64,000 nucleotides of DNA from Isosphaeraceae bacterium EP7 (GTDB taxonomy: Bacteria; Planctomycetota; Planctomycetia; Isosphaerales; Isosphaeraceae). The notes below the pieces were generated by a model. That model was not told the DNA's origin. It saw only the letters and a program-made list of their open reading frames with translations, and did no database searches. The stretch spans positions 3,111,174 through 3,175,173 of the forward strand of contig CP151667.1 in assembly GCA_038400315.1 (NCBI GenBank), written 5' to 3'. The translations under genes and the position numbers were made by a program. Shown piece after piece: positions 8,550 through 18,360 of this stretch (position 1 is its first letter; each line of letters starts with the position of its first letter).

Positions 8550-9394
8550 GAGGCGTTCAGATCACTGGCCTTCAATACGGCGAAATCCCTCGGGGCCAGG
8601 TTCCCCAGGGCGCCGTGCGGGCGGACTTCATTGTAGTCGACCCGCCACGATTCCACCCGCTCCCGGGCGTCTTCGAGGCTGGTGAAGTAGGTCTGATTGA
8701 GGCACTCCTCGCGGACGCGGCCATTGAAGGACTCGATGAAGGCGTTGTCCGTCGGCTTGCCGGGGCGGCTGAAATCCAGCGTCACGCCGTTCAGGTGCGC
8801 CCACAGGTCGAGCATCTTGCCCGTGAACTCCGGGCCGTTGTCCACCCGCAGTGCACGCGGCGCCCCTCGGGTCGAGGAGACCTCCGCCATCACCTCGGCG
8901 ACCTGCCCGGAGGTGAACCGCGGGGCCACTCGCATGGCCACCGCCTCGCGGGTGAACAGGTCGAGCACCGTCAGGACGCGGAGCTTGCCGCCATCCGAGA
9001 GTGCGTCACTCATGAAGTCCATCGCCCAGGCCTGGTTGGCCGCCTCGATGGCCGGCCGGTCGTCGCGATGGCGAGAGCTCACCCGTCGCCTCGGGGCCTT
9101 CCGCCGCAACGTCAATCGCTCCAGGCCGTAGAGGCGATCGACCCGCTTGACGTTGATGGCCCAGCCCTCGCGTTCGAGCAGGATGTGCAGCCGGCGGTAG
9201 CCGTATCGGACGCGGCTGGTGGCCAGCTCGCGCAGCCGCAGCCGGAGGGGCTCCTGGGCGTCGCGGGTCCTCCGGTAGTGATACGTCGACCGCGGGTAAC
9301 CGACGACCTGGCAGGCCCGCCGCACGCTGACGCCGAAGCGGACGGTCAGGTCCGCTACGACCGCCCGTCGCTGCGGCGGGCTCAGGATTTTTTT
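8525..9394 (-). CDS. IS3-family transposase OrfB (DDE catalytic part)
   Basis: Catalytic part of the transposase, made by a -1 ribosomal frameshift from orfA. The family-specific sequence begins KKILSPPQRRAVVADL. A HTH_21-like segment contains RVRYGYRRLHILLEREG. The rve integrase core shows the DDE residues in context: WAMDFMSDAL (first Asp), LRVDNGPEFTG (second Asp) and NAFIESFNGRVREECLN (Glu). The C-terminus YNEVRPHGALGNLAPRDF is standard for the family. The open frame extends upstream to 9529, but that part only repeats orfA in another frame. It appears intact. Confidence 0.92.
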   Translation of the reverse strand, partial: KKILSPPQRRAVVADLTVRFGVSVRRACQVVGYPRSTYHYRRTRDAQEPLRLRLRELATSRVRYGYRRLHILLEREGWAINVKRVDRLYGLERLTLRRKAPRRRVSSRHRDDRPAIEAANQAWAMDFMSDALSDGGKLRVLTVLDLFTREAVAMRVAPRFTSGQVAEVMAEVSSTRGAPRALRVDNGPEFTGKMLDLWAHLNGVTLDFSRPGKPTDNAFIESFNGRVREECLNQTYFTSLEDARERVESWRVDYNEVRPHGALGNLAPRDFAVLKASDLNASSDRKTLV

Positions 9395-9648
9395 GCCAGG
9401 ACGTCCTGGAGCATCTTCTTGTCGAGGCTGAGGTCGGCGACCAGCTGCTTGAGCTTCTGGTTCTCCTCCTCGAGCAGGCGGAGCCGCCGCACCTCGGGGG
9501 TGCCCAACTCGCCGTACTTGACCTTCCAACGGAAAAACGTGGCCTGGCTGACGCCCAGTTTGCGGCAGGTCTCCTCGACCCCCAGTCCGGACTCGGCCTG
9601 CCTCAGGGCGAAGGTGATCTGCTCGACGGTGAACTTCGACTTCTTCAT
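9382..9648 (-). CDS. IS3-family transposase OrfA (DNA-binding part)
   Basis: 88 residues: a helix-turn-helix (ITFALRQAESGLGVEETCRK ... GVSQATFFRWKVKYG) followed by a leucine-rich coiled coil (RLRLLEEENQKLKQLVADLS) that mediates multimerisation. Near its 3' end lies a run of seven A on the coding strand (9388-9394, GGCAAAAAAATCC), a slippery A AAA AAA stretch where ribosomes can shift -1 to make the OrfAB fusion. The ATG at 9646-9648 gives the same MKKSKFT start as the remnant at 1840. Confidence 0.92.
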   Translation of the reverse strand: MKKSKFTVEQITFALRQAESGLGVEETCRKLGVSQATFFRWKVKYGELGTPEVRRLRLLEEENQKLKQLVADLSLDKKMLQDVLAKKS

Positions 9649-9711
9649 GGGCCTGAGCTCCTGAAAACCCGAGGCCTCATCGTATCCGAACTCTCAAGTG
9701 CGATGGCCCAG

Positions 9712-9747
9712 GAAATCGGGGGCACGTCAGAAATCGGGGGCACGTCA
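9712..9747. repeat. tandem duplicate of the IS3 right terminus
   Basis: GAAATCGGGGGCACGTCA occurs twice with no gap (9712-9729 and 9730-9747). Its complement, TGACGTGCCCCCGATTTC, pairs with the left terminus, so both ends of this element are duplicated outward. Confidence 0.85.
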
Positions 9748-10137
9748 TTTCAGGCGGATGGCGACCGATGGCGGGCCCGCTTCATATCAGCCTAGATTAG
9801 AGATGCCGTTCGTTCGATCCGATAAAATTCGCTCCGGGCATTCCGGCGGGATTCCCATCCCACAGTCAGTCCAGGGTCCTCAAGGCCCCGGTCGCCTCGG
9901 CCGGATGCCCGGTGCAGCCAACATCCCATGGACGATTTCGGATCATGAGACTGATCGACCTGAGCACCGACGAGCTGAACCGGGCCCTGGCCTCGGTCGA
10001 TCGTGGTCGAGTTCCCGGGACCGACATCGCGGGGGATGGCCGGCTCGGATGATGGAATCCTGCTCGGCTCGACGTCGATCACCGGCCGGCCGCCCGGACG
10101 TCTGATCCGACGCGAAACCTCCCGCGTGTTTCTCGCC
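9748..10137. other. non-coding or decayed region right of the IS
   Basis: About 390 bases without a recognisable gene. An ATG at 9946 opens a 34-codon frame (MRLIDLSTDELNRALASVDR and on) that ends at 10050; its composition looks gene-like but it matches nothing I know, and it may be the remains of an interrupted gene. Several longer frames on both strands here look like shadows. Confidence 0.35.
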
Positions 10138-10485
10138 AAAGTTCGCGGCTGCTCGCCGTCGAGGACAACACGGACACGGCCAAAGGCCCGACGAGATTGC
10201 TCCAACTGTGCGGGCACGACGTTCGGATGGCCCCTGACGGCGATCAGGTCGCCCGGCAGCTCCGTGCCGAGAATTGCCGCAAGGACGCAATCATCACTGC
10301 AGTGTCGGGGTGCTGCCAACCCGAGGACCTCCGCCACTCGAAGGAAGTGGGCTTCGATCGGGACCTGACCTGGCGGAGCCCCTGGATGACGAAAGGAAGT
10401 GGGCTTCGATCGGGACCTGACCTGGCGGAGCCCCTGGATGACAAGGTGCCGACGACGCGGCTCACGTCGACCGGCGGTTAGCCCG
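10138..10485 (+). pseudogene. relic of a response-regulator receiver domain
   Basis: One frame reads RLLAVEDNTDTAKGPTRLLQ, then LCGHDVRMAPDGDQVARQLR, then ITAVSGCCQPEDLRHSKEVG. These are the N-terminal acidic-pocket part and the C-terminal part of a CheY-like receiver domain. The central section that should carry the phosphoacceptor Asp and the following LPGMDG-type loop is missing, so the domain cannot work. No proper start is seen, and the 3' end is scrambled by a 50-base tandem duplication (10341-10442). This is a dead gene, perhaps once the tail of a hybrid histidine kinase. Confidence 0.6.
10341..10442. repeat. 50-bp perfect direct repeat, two copies
   Basis: AAGGAAGTGGGCTTCGATCG and the following 30 bases (through CCCCTGGATGAC) occur at 10341-10390 and 10393-10442, two bases apart. 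The duplication lies inside the receiver-domain relic and looks recent because the copies are identical. Confidence 0.9.
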
Positions 10486-10863
10486 CGTCAGGCGTGGAAG
10501 GGCCGTCCATTCGCAACCCAGGGGGGGAAATCTGAGTTGCGTTCGACGTCGGCATTGTCCCTGTATTCCCGGGATCTCCGTCGTCCACGGAAACAGGGGA
10601 GTTGCCAGATGAAACACCCGGCATATCATGACCAAATTCTCTGACGCTAATTTTGGCTGCTCTTGTGTGGTTGGGATGTCCGGGACAAGATTGATCTGGA
10701 AGACGCGAGACGTCCCCGGTGTGGCCGCTCGCCGGGTACGGGTCTCTGAAATGGGGACTTGATTGGGACCGATCCAAGCCGGCGATTGCCGGCATCGAAT
10801 GCCATCGTTCAGGTTTCCGGCGGGCGTAACCAAGAGACGGGACATCGGCGAGGAATCTCTGCA
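10486..10863. other. intergenic region upstream of the spherulin-4-like gene
   Basis: About 380 bases with no supported gene. It holds a small palindromic hairpin, GCCGGC-GATT-GCCGGC (10778-10793), and a few AT-richer stretches around 10600-10670 where a promoter for the downstream gene could be. The frame continuing upstream of 10864 starts only at a TTG and has no signal-peptide sense. Confidence 0.4.
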
Positions 10864-11859
10864 ATGTCGAGGCGATGGAACATCTTGGTTTTGGCCGTTG
10901 TGGCGATCGGCGGCCTGGCCATCGGTGCCGCAATCTCGAGCCCCGAGGCGTGGGAGCGATGGCGGGAAAGGTCGGCGGGGAAGGCCCCCCAGGCGATTCC
11001 GGCTCGCCCTCGGGACGGGTCGAACAATTCGATTCCGGACGCCCGATCTCGGCCCACCTCCGACCTGGCCGAGGCCGCCTTGGACGGTCATCGCCCCGCC
11101 CTCGAGCATTCGAGACCGGGCGAATTGGGGCATGCTGACGTGAGGATGAAGCTGTTAGTTCCCGCCTATTTCTACCCGGCGGGAAAGTCGCTGGACGATT
11201 GGGAACGAATCTTCAAGGGAGCTCTGCGGACCCCGCTGACCATCATCGCCAATCCGAATTCGGGCCCGGGCGAGACGGAGGATGCGAACTACCTCGCGGT
11301 CATCCACAGGGCCGCGTCATCCCAGATTGCAATCGCGGGATACGTCGATACCGGGTACGCAAAACGGCCCACGGCCGAGGTCCGGGCCGACATCGAGAAG
11401 TGGATCCGCTTCTATCCGGAAATCGGGGGCATCTTCCTCGATTCGCAGTCCCCGCGGGCGGAGCATGTCGATTACTACGCCGCATTGCGGACGTTCGTCG
11501 CCGAGAAGATCTCCCGCGGGTTCGTGATCACGAATCCGGGCACGACCTGCGCCGAGGAGTACTTCTCGCGGCCAGCGACGGACGTCGCATGCGTCTTCGC
11601 CTCGCACGAGCCATTCGACAACTTCCGGCTCCCTGCGACCTGGAGTGGGCGTTACCCGAGCAAGAACTTCGCGGCGATCCCGTACGGGATCGAGGGCGAG
11701 GCGGCCATGAGAGGGTCGATCAGGCAGGCGGCCAGTGGACACCTGGGGTATATTTACGTCAGCGATGCGAAGTCGCCCAATCCCTGGGACCATCTCCCGC
11801 GGTACTGGGAGGCCGAAGTCGACGCCGTACGCCGCGTGAACCAGAGGCAAGCGCCGTAG
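10864..11859 (+). CDS. secreted spherulation-specific family 4 (spherulin-4-like) protein
   Basis: 331 residues. MSRRWNILVLAVVAIGGLAI is an N-terminal signal anchor, which decides this ATG over an upstream TTG. A linker of about 80 residues follows. The rest matches the spherulin-4 family: KLLVPAYFYPAGKSLDDW, TIIANPNSGPGE, IAGYVDTGYAKRP, RFYPEIGGIFLDSQSP, VITNPGTT and GYIYVSD. These proteins have a TIM-barrel-like fold related to glycoside hydrolases, with acidic residues at the barrel mouth (here the FLD motif). The substrate is unknown; a role on extracellular polysaccharide is plausible. It stands alone, 185 bases before the kinase-FGE gene on the same strand. Confidence 0.8.
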   Translation: MSRRWNILVLAVVAIGGLAIGAAISSPEAWERWRERSAGKAPQAIPARPRDGSNNSIPDARSRPTSDLAEAALDGHRPALEHSRPGELGHADVRMKLLVPAYFYPAGKSLDDWERIFKGALRTPLTIIANPNSGPGETEDANYLAVIHRAASSQIAIAGYVDTGYAKRPTAEVRADIEKWIRFYPEIGGIFLDSQSPRAEHVDYYAALRTFVAEKISRGFVITNPGTTCAEEYFSRPATDVACVFASHEPFDNFRLPATWSGRYPSKNFAAIPYGIEGEAAMRGSIRQAASGHLGYIYVSDAKSPNPWDHLPRYWEAEVDAVRRVNQRQAP

Positions 11860-12044
11860 GTCTCGGGGCCCGACCGGAGGTTCGTGGTACGTCTTGGCGA
11901 GACGGGGAGGGGCCGAACTCGATCCGAGACCGAGCCCATCCAGCCCCGACGATCTCTTCAACTCTTGCCGGGCCCCGGCCTTTGTTCGGTGCAAACGGGT
12001 CGCCTCAACCTTCTGACCTCGTAATCTCTGCGAGTCGGTGAACG

Positions 12045-13781
<1,737 letters not shown>

Positions 13782-13821
13782 AGCATTCCCGCCGTGGCCT
13801 CCGAGGGGAGCTCGACCGTCC

Positions 13822-15726
13822 ATGGATGCACCTCACCATCAAGAGGTTTTGCGTTGCCTCTTCCGGGAATCGAACGACGCGTTCTTCCTCTTCGACCCCG
13901 AGAGCCTCGTCGTCCTGGACCTGAACCCGGCGGCCCTGCGGCTGACCGGCCTCGATCGCAAGACGGCCCTCCGCTCCCGCGTCACCGAGCTCTTCAGCTC
14001 GGACGATCCGGTAGGCGTCGAATCCCTGATCGACGCCTACCGCAACACGGGCGTCTTCCATTCGAGGGAGGGCTATTATTTCAAGCGGCCCGGCTCAACC
14101 CCGCTCGCGATCAACGTCAGCGCCAGCCGGATCCACACGACCCCGAAGTCAATCGGCCTGGTCGTGGTCCGCGACATCAGCGAGCGTCGCAAGGCCCAGG
14201 AGGTGCTGGAGCGATTCTTCCAGTTCTCGCCCGCCCTCTTCGCCATCCTCGACGACGACGGCCGGTTCCTCAAGGTGAACGCCGCCTGGCCTGAGACCAT
14301 GGGATATTCGGAGGAAGAGCTCCGATCGGTCGAGGCCATGGCGCTCGTGCCCCCCGAGGATCGAGAGGCCGCGCGGCTGGATCACGTCGAGCCGGGTCCG
14401 CAGGGGCCGACCACGCGCGAGATCCGGTTCCGCCACAAAGACGGCGGCGACCGATGGCTCGCCTGGAGCTCAGCCAGGGGCGATGGGTTCAACTATGCCG
14501 TGGCATTCGACGTCACGGGCATGAAGGAGGCCGAGGCGCTGCGGCGCGCGAAAGAGTCGGCAGAGGCCGCGAGCCGGGTCAAGGGCCAATTCCTCTCGAG
14601 CATGAGCCACGAACTCCGGACTCCCCTCACGGCGATCCTCGCCCTGGTGGACGTGCTCATCGCCGACCCCTCTTTCCGGCGGATCTCCGAGGATCGCGCC
14701 ATGGATCTCCTGACGATCCGCAGGAACGGCGATTATCTCCTCCAGCTGATCAACAACGTCCTCGACCTGGCGAAAATCGAGGGCGGCACGTTGACGGCGG
14801 CCCGGAGCCCCTGCGACGTCGCGGAGATCATCGCCGGAGTTGCCGAGTTGCTGAAAGTCAGGGCGGACGCCAAAGGTCTCACCCTGACGGTGGTCCCCCC
14901 CGCCACTCCGCCGCCCACGATCATGACCGACCCGACCCGACTGCGGCAGATCCTCATCAACCTCGTCGGCAACGCGATCAAATTCACCGAGAATGGGGGA
15001 ATTCGGATCGAGGTCGGTGCCGGGGCCAATTCGTCGCTTTATCTCGACGTGACCGATACGGGGGCGGGCCTCTCGGACGAGGAAATCGCCGGCCTGTTCC
15101 AGCCATTCCGACAGGTTCGAGACTCGCAGGGGAAGAGCCCCGCGGGGACCGGCCTCGGGCTTGCAATCAGCCGGCGACTGGCCGAAACCCTGTCCGGCAC
15201 CATCTCCGTCGTCCGCAGCAAGCGGGGGATCGGCAGCACTTTCCGGTTATCCATCCCGGTGCAGGATCCTGACCGAGAGGCCTGGGCGGTGGGGGCGGCC
15301 GTGGCGACTCGCACCCCGCCCATCCCGCCGGCGGCGGCAGAGACCAGGCGAACTCGAATGCGGCGGATCCTGCTGGCGGAAGACAATCCGGACAATCGGC
15401 GGGCCGTGAAGCTCAGGCTCGAGATGGGCGGGCTGGAGGTCTCCACCGCGCAGAACGGCCAAGAGGCCTATGAGATCGCCCTGAGGTCGAACGCCGACGG
15501 GCTCGCCTTCGACGTGATCTTGATGGACATGCAGATGCCGATCCTCGACGGGTTCGAAGCGACCCGACAGCTCCGGATGAAGGGTTACGAAGGCCCGATC
15601 GTGGCCCTGACGGCGTTCGCGTTCGAGGAAGATCGCGAGGAATGCATCCGCTACGGGTGCAACGATCACGTCGGCAAGCCGATCGACTGGGACCATCTGT
15701 TCAGCCTGATCGATCGCCTGAGTTGA
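13822..15726 (+). CDS. hybrid sensor histidine kinase (PAS-PAS-HisKA-HATPase-REC)
   Basis: 634 residues starting at MDAPHHQEVL. The upstream frame overlaps the previous gene and lacks sense, which decides the start. PAS 1 is near residues 5-125 (FRESNDAFFLFDPESLVVLD) and PAS 2 near 130-250 (FSPALFAILDDDGRFLKVNA). HisKA carries FLSSMSHELRTPLTAIL with His263. The ATPase domain has N (NLVGNAIKFTENGG), G1 (DTGAGLSDEE) and G2 (GTGLGLAISRRL) boxes. The C-terminal receiver has the DN acidic pair (LLAEDNPDNR), phosphoacceptor Asp569 (VILMDMQMPILDG) and Lys in VGKPID. No transmembrane segment is visible, so it is probably cytoplasmic. An output protein is not seen next to it. Confidence 0.95.
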   Translation: MDAPHHQEVLRCLFRESNDAFFLFDPESLVVLDLNPAALRLTGLDRKTALRSRVTELFSSDDPVGVESLIDAYRNTGVFHSREGYYFKRPGSTPLAINVSASRIHTTPKSIGLVVVRDISERRKAQEVLERFFQFSPALFAILDDDGRFLKVNAAWPETMGYSEEELRSVEAMALVPPEDREAARLDHVEPGPQGPTTREIRFRHKDGGDRWLAWSSARGDGFNYAVAFDVTGMKEAEALRRAKESAEAASRVKGQFLSSMSHELRTPLTAILALVDVLIADPSFRRISEDRAMDLLTIRRNGDYLLQLINNVLDLAKIEGGTLTAARSPCDVAEIIAGVAELLKVRADAKGLTLTVVPPATPPPTIMTDPTRLRQILINLVGNAIKFTENGGIRIEVGAGANSSLYLDVTDTGAGLSDEEIAGLFQPFRQVRDSQGKSPAGTGLGLAISRRLAETLSGTISVVRSKRGIGSTFRLSIPVQDPDREAWAVGAAVATRTPPIPPAAAETRRTRMRRILLAEDNPDNRRAVKLRLEMGGLEVSTAQNGQEAYEIALRSNADGLAFDVILMDMQMPILDGFEATRQLRMKGYEGPIVALTAFAFEEDREECIRYGCNDHVGKPIDWDHLFSLIDRLS

Positions 15727-15989
15727 TCGAACGGTCGAAACCCGGCGGAAGGTGGCTCGGAACCTCGGGGTGGATGCGTCGCGCCCGTGTCCCTGTCCGC
15801 TGGCGGTGAGGGAGCACTGCCTTTGCTCACCTCCGGTCTGATACAACGTGGGCGGGCCGGTGGCGCCATCGGTCCAAGGCAGATGGGCGAACGCCCTTCC
15901 GGCCTGGCACCGCGAGGCAGGCGAGGCGATTGGCACCGGGCTCAGGCTCGATACCTATGAGATCTTTCGACCCGGAACGGGAGCGTTCG

Positions 15990-16946
15990 ATGATGATCCA
16001 GGTAGCGGCTCGTGCCCCTTCGGGGCTGGCGGCAGGGGTGGTGCTCTCGGCCTGGCTCCTGGCCTCGACGGCGGCCTCGGCCCAGGAGCGCCCGGCGGGG
16101 ATCGCCGCCCCGAAGGGCGACCTGGTCGCGATGACCGGGTCGTGGAAGGGGGAACGACTTGCGGACGGTCGACCCAAGGTTTCCGACGACATCCTGACGC
16201 GGATGAAGGCCGTCTCGATCGAGGAAGCCTGGGACGTGCTGCGCCTGCGCGGCTATGAAAACCAGTTCGTCACCGGCTGGGAGATGATCCACCCCGACAC
16301 GCCGTTCGTCGGGCGGGCGCTGACGGCCGCCTACCTCCCGGGCAGGCCCGACCTGGTCGAGCAGATCATGAAGACCGGCAAGGAAGAAGGGCGGGTCGGG
16401 CCGTCGAACTCATGGCCGATCGACATGCTCAAGCCGGGCGACGTCTACATCGCCGACGGCTGCGGGAAGGTGTCCGAGGGGACGCTCATCGGCGACAACT
16501 TGGGCAACGCCATCTACGCAAAGTCGGGGACCGGGGTAGTGTTCGACGCGGGGGCCCGCGACCTCGATGGGCTGCGGAAGATCGAGGGGTTCAACGCATT
16601 CGTCCGCGGCTGGGATCCTTCGTTCCTGAAGGATATGGTCCTGTCGTCGATCAATCGGCCGATCCGGATCGGCATGGCCACCGTCCTGCCGGGCGACGTC
16701 ATCCTGGCCAGGCGCGAGGGTGTCATCATCATCCCGGCACAACTGGCGGAAGCCGTGGTCGTCACCGCGGAGGTCGTCGCCCTCAAGGATGAGTTCGGCC
16801 ATATCCGGCTCCGTGCCGGCGTCTACGCCCCCGGGCAGATCGACATCCCCTGGACCGCCCCGATCAAGGCCGACTTCTTCAAGTGGCTCGACGCACGCCC
16901 CGAGAAGACGCCGATCCCCGCAGCCGAGATCGAGAAGCATCTGTGA
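15990..16946 (+). CDS. exported RraA-family protein (HMG/CHMG aldolase-like)
   Basis: 318 residues. A signal peptide precedes an ASAQ cleavage site (SGLAAGVVLSAWLLASTAAS). The body is the RraA fold, which includes 4-hydroxy-4-methyl-2-oxoglutarate aldolases and the RNase E inhibitor RraA: KPGDVYIADGCGK, GTLIGDNLGNAIYAKSGTG, VVFDAGARDLDGLRK and GDVILARREGVIIIPAQLAE. The GD...R-D metal and substrate residues are kept. Export and extra length make RNase regulation unlikely; a lyase or decarboxylase role in the neighbouring catabolic cluster is more plausible. It converges on the SelA-like gene across a strong hairpin. Confidence 0.85.
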   Translation: MMIQVAARAPSGLAAGVVLSAWLLASTAASAQERPAGIAAPKGDLVAMTGSWKGERLADGRPKVSDDILTRMKAVSIEEAWDVLRLRGYENQFVTGWEMIHPDTPFVGRALTAAYLPGRPDLVEQIMKTGKEEGRVGPSNSWPIDMLKPGDVYIADGCGKVSEGTLIGDNLGNAIYAKSGTGVVFDAGARDLDGLRKIEGFNAFVRGWDPSFLKDMVLSSINRPIRIGMATVLPGDVILARREGVIIIPAQLAEAVVVTAEVVALKDEFGHIRLRAGVYAPGQIDIPWTAPIKADFFKWLDARPEKTPIPAAEIEKHL

Positions 16947-16953
16947 CGTGAAC

Positions 16954-16991
16954 ATCGCCCCGGGGCCGGTCGAGGCCGGTCCCGGGGCGAT
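16954..16991. terminator. putative bidirectional terminator hairpin
   Basis: ATCGCCCCGGG, a 16-base loop, then CCCGGGGCGAT: an 11-bp perfect stem exactly between the convergent RraA-like and SelA-like genes. No T-tract, which is common in high-GC genomes. Confidence 0.7.
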
Positions 16992-16994
16992 CGG

Positions 16995-18212
16995 TCATGT
17001 CGCGGCGAGGATCGAGCGCATGCGCTCGGCGACGATCGCGTCCTCGCCGGGCTCCAGCATCCAGACCCCGATCTGAACCTGCTGCTTCGAGCCGGGGCCG
17101 ACCTCGATGCTGGGGTCGCCTTCGCGGAGCTTCTTCACCATGTCGGCCACCGTCAGCCCTCGCTTCTGGTAGTCCCAGGTGATGCGCAGGTGGGGAACGG
17201 CGTTGGCGATCTTCGGGACGTAGACCTCGGTGACGACGTCGGGGAAGGCCTTCAGGGCTCCGATGATCAGGTTGCAGCGCCCTTCCCAGTCCTTCCAGAC
17301 CGCCGTGTGGTCCTCGTTGAGGAAGTTTTCGAGGGCCACCAGCATGCCGATGACTTCCTCCTTGTTCACCTTGTTGGTCCGGCAGAGGGTGTCGCCGTTG
17401 GGGCTGTTGTTGAGCCTGGCCGCCTCGATCAGGTCCTTGCGGCCGAGCAGGAGGCCCGCGGACTGGGGACCTCGGAGGCCCTTGCCGCCCGAGAATGCGA
17501 CCAGGTCGAAGCCGAGCTTCGTGTACTTGTAGAGATTCTCGACCGGCGGGACGTCGGCGGCGGCGTCGATCAAGGTTGGCACTCCGGCCTTCTTGGCGAT
17601 CGCGACGAACTCCTCGTGATGGACCTTGCCCAGGGGGTCGGCAAAGTTCAGGAAGAACATCATCGCGGTCCGGTCGCTGATCGCCGACTGCATCTCCTCG
17701 CGGGTCTCGACCTCGATGAGGCGGACGCCTGCGTTGCGGATCGCGTGGTCGTAATTGACCCTGTGCGTCTTCTGGACGATGACCTCGTTCTTCATCCCCG
17801 TGGTGTCGGGAAGCTGGCTGATGCGGGCGCGGTCCTTGCCGGCGACGCACGCGGCCGTCGACAGCGCCATCGCCGAGGCGCAACCCGAGGTCACCAGGGC
17901 CGACTCGCAATGGAGCAGCTCGGCGATCCGCTTGCCCACGGCGTTGTGAAGGTCTTCGAGCGTCACGAATTTGCGCGAGGCGACCTGCATGGCCGCCACG
18001 ACCTCGGGCCGCATCAGGGATCCCGTCAGCGCCGTGAACGTGCCCGCGGCGTTGATGAACGACCGGATGCCCAGCTCCTGGATCATGTCGCGGGCGGGCG
18101 CCGCCACGACCCCGGCCGCAACGGCCTGCCCCGGGGACACCAGGAATCGCAAGCCCGGGACCCCGGCGAGGGCACACAGGAGGGTGCGGCGGCTGGCCTG
18201 TAATCGTCCCAT
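16995..18212 (-). CDS. Tat-exported SelA-like PLP-dependent enzyme (ammonia-lyase type)
   Basis: 405 residues, fold-type I PLP enzyme of the SelA/DgaE-like family (L-seryl-tRNA selenium transferase relatives, including D-glucosaminate-6-phosphate ammonia-lyase). The leader MGRLQASRRTLLCALAGVPG has a twin-arginine pattern, fitting export of a folded cofactor enzyme. Family sequence: INAAGTFTALTGSLMRPEV, ALVTSGCASAMALSTAACVA, DAAADVPPVENL and the PLP lysine in AFSGGKGLRGPQ (Lys244). Orthologous enzymes are often encoded beside an amidohydrolase of the type found next, as here (149-base gap, same strand). Expected chemistry is beta-elimination from an amino sugar acid or amino acid, releasing an enamine. 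The substrate is unknown. Confidence 0.85.
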   Translation of the reverse strand: MGRLQASRRTLLCALAGVPGLRFLVSPGQAVAAGVVAAPARDMIQELGIRSFINAAGTFTALTGSLMRPEVVAAMQVASRKFVTLEDLHNAVGKRIAELLHCESALVTSGCASAMALSTAACVAGKDRARISQLPDTTGMKNEVIVQKTHRVNYDHAIRNAGVRLIEVETREEMQSAISDRTAMMFFLNFADPLGKVHHEEFVAIAKKAGVPTLIDAAADVPPVENLYKYTKLGFDLVAFSGGKGLRGPQSAGLLLGRKDLIEAARLNNSPNGDTLCRTNKVNKEEVIGMLVALENFLNEDHTAVWKDWEGRCNLIIGALKAFPDVVTEVYVPKIANAVPHLRITWDYQKRGLTVADMVKKLREGDPSIEVGPGSKQQVQIGVWMLEPGEDAIVAERMRSILAAT

Positions 18213-18360
18213 TCTCGGTCTCCGGCGAGAGAAGTGTGTCGTCGCGGATCGGGCCGGTGAATCGGACGGGCGAGGGGGCCCGGCCAACCCGGGGAGAGGG
18301 CCCCCCATTCTGGCGGTGGCCGCCGCGTAAGTCCACGGCTCAACAATCGCGGCCAATCGG

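Larger units (their letters stand above)
8499..9729 (-). mobile_element. IS3-family insertion sequence
   Basis: About 1.23 kb, typical for the family. It carries overlapping orfA and orfB on the minus strand. The termini are related inverted repeats: left TGACCCGCCCCGGAAAGT at 8499 and right, read inwards, TGACGTGCCCCCGATTTC ending at 9729. The element is bounded outward by further copies of its own ends (left at 8389 and 8448, right at 9730-9747). With all termini counted the unit spans 8389-9747. I could not identify a short target-site duplication, perhaps because of the repeated ends. Confidence 0.85.

Noticed and set aside
8096-9664. 522-residue plus-strand frame
   Set aside because: Runs antisense through the IS3 transposase genes; no domain of its own.
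10341-10442. Possible attachment site or array from the 50-base repeat
   Set aside because: Just two adjacent copies inside a decayed gene, with no integrase or tRNA nearby.
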